A stretch of DNA of 10,812 bases from NCBI GenBank assembly GCA_903930095.1, contig CAIYXE010000391.1, positions 1 through 10,812 of the forward strand, in the 5' to 3' direction. Every line of letters starts with the position of its first letter. Positions within the stretch are counted from its first letter, which is position 1. Below, piece after piece: positions 6,514 to 10,812 of the stretch. Under the pieces are notes generated by a model that searched no databases, had not been told where the DNA came from, and saw only the letters and a list, made by a program, of their open reading frames with translations. Source of the DNA: an uncultured Hyphomicrobiales bacterium. GTDB taxonomy: Bacteria; Pseudomonadota; Alphaproteobacteria; Rhizobiales; Aestuariivirgaceae. A program made the position numbers and the translations under genes.

Positions 6514-7062
6514 ATGAATAGTTTTGAATTCAACAAGATTGCGGGCGCCGTGCTGGGAACGGCGCTGCTGGTTTTCGGCCTCAGTGAGCTGGCCGGCATC
6601 ATCTACCACCCGCATGCGCCCGAAAAGCCGGGCTTCGCCATCGAAGTGGCCGAGGCCGAGGGCACCGGCGAGGAAGCCGCCGCCGAGGAGGCGCCCGCCG
6701 TTTCGCTGGGAACCCTGCTTGCCTCCGCCGATGCGGCCAAGGGCCAGACGGTGTTCAAGGCCTGCGCAGCCTGCCATGACCCGTCGAACGGTGGTCCCAA
6801 CAAGGTGGGCCCGAATTTGTGGGGCATCGTGGGACGCCCGCATGGCGTGCATGAAGGCTTCGCTTATTCGGAGGCCATGGCGGCGCTGAAGGACAAGCCC
6901 TGGGACTATGCGGCGCTGAACGAGTTCCTTCTCGCGCCGAAGAAGGCCGTTCCGGGCACCAAGATGGCCTATGGCGGCCTCAAGAAGGAAGCCGACCGCG
7001 CCAACCTTCTGGCCTATCTGGCCACCCTGTCTGACGCGCCCGTGCCCTTCCCTGCCCCGTAA
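6514..7062 (+). CDS. cycM: Membrane-anchored c-type cytochrome (CycM/c552-like)
   Basis: A 182-residue protein with an uncleaved signal anchor (about residues 10-30, GAVLGTALLVFGLSELAGIIY), an acidic Ala/Glu-rich linker (about 43-63) and one periplasmic class I cytochrome c domain (about 70-178). Haem is attached at C84-A-A-C87-H88. The distal ligand is probably M151 in VPGTKMAYGG. Length and layout match CycM of Bradyrhizobium and membrane-bound c552 of Paracoccus, which carry electrons from the bc1 complex to an aa3-type terminal oxidase; the same role is inferred here. The ATG at 6514 follows AAGGGG by about 11 bases. It is a single-gene unit ending in a strong terminator and divergent from kdsB. 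Confidence 0.88.
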   Translation: MNSFEFNKIAGAVLGTALLVFGLSELAGIIYHPHAPEKPGFAIEVAEAEGTGEEAAAEEAPAVSLGTLLASADAAKGQTVFKACAACHDPSNGGPNKVGPNLWGIVGRPHGVHEGFAYSEAMAALKDKPWDYAALNEFLLAPKKAVPGTKMAYGGLKKEADRANLLAYLATLSDAPVPFPAP

Positions 7063-7086
7063 AGGCCGCAAAGCTCACGAAGATTT

Positions 7087-7120
7087 AACACCGGCAAGCT
7101 GCTTGCCGGTGTTTTCTTTT
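7087..7120 (+). terminator. Rho-independent terminator after the cytochrome c gene
   Basis: A perfect 12-bp stem, AACACCGGCAAG (7087-7098) with CTTGCCGGTGTT (7102-7113), has a CTG loop and is followed by TTCTTTT. It lies 24 bases after the stop codon, separating the cytochrome gene from the peptide-transport genes. Confidence 0.92.
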
Positions 7121-7170
7121 GTGGGCCGGGTTGCTTAACTAAGTACATACGCCTGGAGAGTGCAAATCCC

Positions 7171-9030
7171 ATGTCCATCACCCGCCGCACCCTGCTGAAG
7201 CTGGCAGGCCTCGCCCCTGCCGCAAAGATCGTGGGCATCCAGATCGCCCATGCCGAGGACCGTGCGTTCCGCCACGCGCTGACGCTGTTCGAGGATGTGA
7301 AATACCCGCCGGACTTCACCCACTTCGGCTATGTGAACCCCAAGGCCCCCAAGGGCGGCCGGGTGCGCCTCGGCATTGTGGGCTCCTTCGACAATCTCAA
7401 CCCCTACACCTTCAAGGGTGAGGCGGGGGGCGCGGTGCTGAACGATGCGCTGCTCGTCTCCTCGCTCGACGAGCCGTCGACCGGATACGGGCGGGTGGCA
7501 AGTGCCGTGTGGCACCCCGAGGACCGCTCCATGGTGGTCTACCGGCTGCGGCCGGAAGCGCGCTTCCACGATGGCAAGGCGATGACGCCAGAGGACGTGA
7601 TCTGGTCCATGCAGGCGCTGCGCGAGGCAAATCCATCCTTTAACTTTTATTACAAGAACATCGCGAAGGCGGAGCAGACGGGAGACCAGGAGGTGACCTT
7701 CACCTTCTCGCAGACGGGCAACCGCGAGCTTCCCCTGATCACCGGCCAGTTGCCGGTGCTGCCGAAGCACTGGTGGACCGGCAAAGACGCGCAAGGCCGC
7801 CAGCGCGACATCAAGGAGACGACGCTTGAGGTTCCGCTGGGCTCCGGCGCCTATGTGGCGTCAGACGTGAAGCCCGGCGCCTCGATCCTGATGAAGCGTG
7901 TCACCGATTACTGGGCGAAGGACCTGGCCGTGCGTGCTGGCCAGGACAATTTCGACGAGATCGAATACATCTACTTCCGCGACGCGAACGTGGCTTTCGA
8001 GGCCTTCAAGGGCGACCAGTATGACTGGCGCACCGAGACATCCGCCAAGATGTGGGCGACGGGCTATGACTTCCCCGCCATCACCAGCGGCAGGGTGGTG
8101 AAGGAGGAGATCAGCCTTAGGCAGGTCAATGGCATGCAGTGCTGGGCCATGAACACCCGCCGCCCGAAATTCCAGGACGTGCGCGTGCGCCAGGCGCTTA
8201 ACCTTGCGTTTGACTTCGAATGGGCGAACCAGAACCTGTTCTACGGGCAATATGTCCGTTCACGGAGCTATTTCAACAATTCCGATATGGAGGCGAAGGG
8301 GCTGCCCTCGCCCGCCGAACTCGCGATCCTCGAGCCGCTGAAGGACAAACTTCCGCCGGAGGTGTTCACTGCGGAATACGCCAACCCGATGAACGACACC
8401 CCGCAGAACCGGCGCAAGAACCTGCGCGAGGCCTCACGGCTGCTGAACGAGGCTGGATGGCAGGTGACGCAGGACGGCGGGCGATCCCTGCTGAAGAACG
8501 CCAGTGGCGAGCCGCTTAACATCGAGATCCTTCTCGACTCGCCACTGTTCGAGCGCGTCGCGCTTCCCTACAAGCAGCAGCTTGAACTGCTGGGCATCGG
8601 CGTCACCGTCAAGACGGTGGACAGCGCGCAATACGAACGCCGCACGCAGACCTTCGATTTCGACGTGGTGGCAGGCAGCTGGGCACAGTCGTTGTCGCCC
8701 GGCAATGAACAGCGCGAATTCTGGGGCAGCGAGGCGGCCAAGCGCGAAGGCAGCCGCAACCTGATCGGCATATCCGATCCGGCGATCGACACGCTGATCG
8801 AGAAGCTGATCTTCGCACCCGACCGCGACAGCCTTGTCACTGCCTGCCGGGCGCTGGACCGCGCCCTGATCTGGAGCCATTATGTGGTGCCGATGTGGTA
8901 TGTGAACTTCCAGCGCACCGCGCGCTGGGACCGGTTCGGCAGGCCGGAGCGGCTGCCCGATCTTTCAACCGGCTTCCCCAGCGTGTGGTGGTGGGACGAA
9001 GAGAAGGCAAAAAAGGTGGCGGCCAAGTGA
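7171..9030 (+). CDS. yejA: Periplasmic oligopeptide-binding protein, YejA type (first of a tandem pair)
   Basis: A 619-residue class C (SBP_bac_5, peptide/nickel family) solute-binding protein. The N-terminus has a twin-arginine pattern (T4-R5-R6-T-L-L-K10) and a probable cleavage site after A28 (AHA|ED), so Tat export of the folded protein is suggested, though the hydrophobic part is broken by K19. The mature start, with KYPPDFTHFGYVNPKAPKGG, and the later QSLSPGNEQREFWGS are characteristic of YejA. In E. coli YejABEF imports microcin C and peptides, and rhizobial and Brucella homologues matter for antimicrobial peptide handling. Peptide specificity here is inferred from family. GGAGAG lies 10 bases before the ATG. 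The stop overlaps the next gene's GTG start by four bases. The permease and ATPase genes are not in the window. Confidence 0.92.
   Translation: MSITRRTLLKLAGLAPAAKIVGIQIAHAEDRAFRHALTLFEDVKYPPDFTHFGYVNPKAPKGGRVRLGIVGSFDNLNPYTFKGEAGGAVLNDALLVSSLDEPSTGYGRVASAVWHPEDRSMVVYRLRPEARFHDGKAMTPEDVIWSMQALREANPSFNFYYKNIAKAEQTGDQEVTFTFSQTGNRELPLITGQLPVLPKHWWTGKDAQGRQRDIKETTLEVPLGSGAYVASDVKPGASILMKRVTDYWAKDLAVRAGQDNFDEIEYIYFRDANVAFEAFKGDQYDWRTETSAKMWATGYDFPAITSGRVVKEEISLRQVNGMQCWAMNTRRPKFQDVRVRQALNLAFDFEWANQNLFYGQYVRSRSYFNNSDMEAKGLPSPAELAILEPLKDKLPPEVFTAEYANPMNDTPQNRRKNLREASRLLNEAGWQVTQDGGRSLLKNASGEPLNIEILLDSPLFERVALPYKQQLELLGIGVTVKTVDSAQYERRTQTFDFDVVAGSWAQSLSPGNEQREFWGSEAAKREGSRNLIGISDPAIDTLIEKLIFAPDRDSLVTACRALDRALIWSHYVVPMWYVNFQRTARWDRFGRPERLPDLSTGFPSVWWWDEEKAKKVAAK
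9013..9019 (+). promoter_or_regulatory. Ribosome binding site deciding the GTG start of the second yejA-like gene
   Basis: AAGGTGG, one mismatch from AAGGAGG, lies seven bases before GTG at 9027, inside the 3' end of the upstream gene. No ATG in this frame gives an intact signal peptide, so this site fixes the start. Confidence 0.6.
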
Positions 9031-10812
9031 AGCGCATCGGGACGGCGTTTCTGGCCTGCGGGCTTTTCGCTGCGGCAGCAGCAGCCGAGCCGCGCCACGG
9101 CATATCGGTGTTCGGGGAGCTGAAATATCCGGCGGACTTCACGCATTTCGACTACGTGAACCCGGAGGCGCCCAAGGGCGGGACGATCTCGCTGATCGGG
9201 CCCGCAGCCATCGAGACCTTCGACAGCTTCAACGGCTATATCCTGCGGGGCGACCCCGCGCAGGGGTTCGACCTGATGTTCGACAGCCTGATGGCGCGCG
9301 CGGCGGATGAGCCCGACGCCATGTATGGCCTGGTGGCGAGGACGGCGGAGATCGCGGATGACCGCATGAGCGTGAGCTTCACGCTTCGCGAGGAAGCGAA
9401 GTTCGCAGATGGCACGCCGGTGACGGCGGAGGATGTGTGTGACAGTTTCCGCCTGCTTTCGACGGAAGGCCATGAGCGCATCCGCATCACCATCCGCGAT
9501 GTGGAGGCCTGCGAGGTGCTGGGCCCGCTGGAGCTGCGCTACCGCTTCAAGGGCGAGCGCACGCGCGACCTGCCGCTGACGGTGGCGGAGCTTCCGATCT
9601 TCTCCAAGGCCTATTACGCCAAGGTAGACTTCACGAAGTCGACGCTGGAGCCGCCGCTCGGCTCCGGGCCCTATGCCGTCAAGAATTTCCAGCCCGGCCA
9701 GTTCGTGGCCTATGGACGGCGTGACGGCTATTGGGCGAAGGACCTGCCCGTGAACAAGGGCCGCTTCAACTTCGACGAGATCCGCTTCGAGTATTTCCGC
9801 GAGCGCACGGCGGCTTTCGAGGCGCTGAAGGCGGGCAAGCTCGACCTGCGCGAGGAGTTCACCTCTCGCGACTGGGCAACCGCCTATGACTTTCCCGCGC
9901 TGAACGATGGCCGGGTGATCAGGGTGGAACTGCCCGACGAGACGCCCTCAGGCGCACAGGGCTTCTTCTTCAACCTGAGGCGCGAGATGTTCCAGGACAT
10001 CCGCGTGCGCGAGGCGTTGAACCTGGCCTTCGACTATGAATGGACAAACAAGAACCTGTTCTTCAGCCTCTACAAGAGGACGGCGAGCTTCTTCGAACTT
10101 TCGCCGCTGAAGGCCGAGGGACTGCCGCCGCCGGACGAGCTGGCACTGCTCGAACCCTTCCGCAAAACCTTGCGGCCCGAAGTGTTCGGCGAGCCCGTGG
10201 TGCCGCCCGTGTCAGACGGATCGGGCCAGGACCGCAAGCTGCTGCGCGAGGCCTCCCGGCTTCTCGACGAGGCGGGCTGGGCGCAGGATGGCACGGTGAG
10301 GAGAAACGCCAAGGGCGAGACCCTCGACATCGAGTTCCTGATCACCAGCCCCGTTTTCGAGCGCATTCTCGGGCCCTATGTGAAGAACCTGAAGCTCCTG
10401 GGCGTCAATGCAACGATCCGCACGGTGGATGAGGCGCAATACCAGTCCCGCATCGAGAGCTACGACTTCGACGTGATCTCCAGCCGCTTCATGGCCGGGC
10501 TGACGCCGGGAGACGGCCTGCGCATCTTCTTCGGTTCCGAATCAGCCAATCGCCCCGGCACGTTCAACATGTCGGGCGTCGCCTCGCCCGAAATCGACGC
10601 GCTGATCGACAAGGTGGTGGAGGCCGGGACGCGCGCAGAGCTCGACGTGGCCGGCCGCGCACTCGACCGGGTGCTGCGGGCGGAGCGGTTCTGGGTGCCC
10701 AACTGGCACAAGGGCAGCCACTGGCTGGCCTATTGGGACAAGTTCGGCAGGCCCGCCATCAAGCCCAAATACGACCGTGGCATTATCGATACCTGGTGGT
10801 ATGACGAGGCCA
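9027..10812 (+). CDS. yejA: Periplasmic oligopeptide-binding protein, YejA type (second of pair, cut at window edge)
   Basis: An open frame from GTG at 9027 runs to the window end without a stop: 595 whole codons plus one base. It starts MKRIGTAFLACGLF followed by an alanine run, a Sec-type signal with probable cleavage after A20. The mature protein parallels its upstream neighbour throughout: KYPADFTHFDYVNPEAPKGG, a YDFPA...GRV segment, FQDIRVREALNLAFDYEW, LLREASRLLDEAGW, and AGLTPGDGLRIFFGSES. It ends at DTWWYDEA, matching the neighbour's VWWWDEEKAKKVAAK, so only a few residues seem missing. It lacks the neighbour's SPGNEQR motif (TPGDGLR here), which suggests a different ligand preference. 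The four-base GTGA overlap indicates one operon with coupled translation. The usual yejB/yejE/yejF genes would be expected beyond the edge. Confidence 0.9.
   Translation, partial: MKRIGTAFLACGLFAAAAAAEPRHGISVFGELKYPADFTHFDYVNPEAPKGGTISLIGPAAIETFDSFNGYILRGDPAQGFDLMFDSLMARAADEPDAMYGLVARTAEIADDRMSVSFTLREEAKFADGTPVTAEDVCDSFRLLSTEGHERIRITIRDVEACEVLGPLELRYRFKGERTRDLPLTVAELPIFSKAYYAKVDFTKSTLEPPLGSGPYAVKNFQPGQFVAYGRRDGYWAKDLPVNKGRFNFDEIRFEYFRERTAAFEALKAGKLDLREEFTSRDWATAYDFPALNDGRVIRVELPDETPSGAQGFFFNLRREMFQDIRVREALNLAFDYEWTNKNLFFSLYKRTASFFELSPLKAEGLPPPDELALLEPFRKTLRPEVFGEPVVPPVSDGSGQDRKLLREASRLLDEAGWAQDGTVRRNAKGETLDIEFLITSPVFERILGPYVKNLKLLGVNATIRTVDEAQYQSRIESYDFDVISSRFMAGLTPGDGLRIFFGSESANRPGTFNMSGVASPEIDALIDKVVEAGTRAELDVAGRALDRVLRAERFWVPNWHKGSHWLAYWDKFGRPAIKPKYDRGIIDTWWYDEA

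Noticed and set aside
7135..7794. A 219-codon minus-strand frame opposite the first yejA-like gene
   Set aside because: It is antisense to a well-supported binding protein with no motif of its own. The same applies to the minus-strand frames at 8434-8880 and 8880-9473.
9027..9062. Possible lipoprotein signal (FLAC) in the second yejA-like protein
   Set aside because: The -3 position is Phe rather than Leu, the hydrophobic stretch before the Cys is too short, and a better signal-peptidase site follows the alanine run.
10040..10432. A 130-codon plus-strand frame inside the second yejA-like gene
   Set aside because: The frame opened by GTG at 9027 runs through this stretch with continuous similarity to the upstream paralogue, so this is a shadow frame.

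Overview
The window reads as a gene-dense, GC-rich chromosomal segment of an alphaproteobacterium, most likely of the Rhizobiales/Hyphomicrobiales type. The basis is a PodJ-like polarity protein, a CycM-type membrane-anchored cytochrome c, an alphaproteobacterial form of monofunctional prephenate dehydratase, and tandem YejA-type peptide-binding proteins. I see no transposase, integrase, phage gene, CRISPR array, tRNA or rRNA. The content is housekeeping, and I found no clear undescribed system.

Layout. (1) 4-3120, minus: a PodJ-like polarity protein with a cytoplasmic N-terminus, a long coiled coil, one membrane span, Sel1 repeats and a C-terminal peptidoglycan-binding domain. (2) 3121-3378: a divergent intergenic region with a CtrA-like site that overlaps a GANTC methylation site, and an interrupted inverted repeat. 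(3) 3379-3816, plus: a MerR-family regulator, closed by a strong intrinsic terminator. (4) 3895-4746, plus: NudC, an NADH/NAD-cap Nudix hydrolase. (5) 4755-4787: a stem-loop between convergent genes. (6) 6400 down to 4794, minus: kdsB and pheA, overlapping by one base, so a translationally coupled pair joining Kdo activation for LPS with phenylalanine synthesis. (7) 6514-7062, plus: a membrane-anchored c-type cytochrome (CycM-like) with its own terminator. (8) 7171 to the window end, plus: two paralogous periplasmic oligopeptide-binding proteins of the YejA family, overlapping by four bases (GTGA). The first has a Tat-like signal and the second a Sec-like signal. The second is cut by the window edge only a few residues short of its expected C-terminus.

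How the genes fit together. Most transcription units are independent and concern the cell envelope or core metabolism: pole organisation, LPS Kdo activation, respiratory electron transfer and peptide import. The YejA pair is expected to lead into yejB, yejE and yejF just beyond the right edge, but that is not visible here. The points most worth checking are the CtrA/GANTC arrangement upstream of the podJ-like gene, the ribbon-helix-helix-like N-terminus of that protein, and the paired binding proteins with different export signals.
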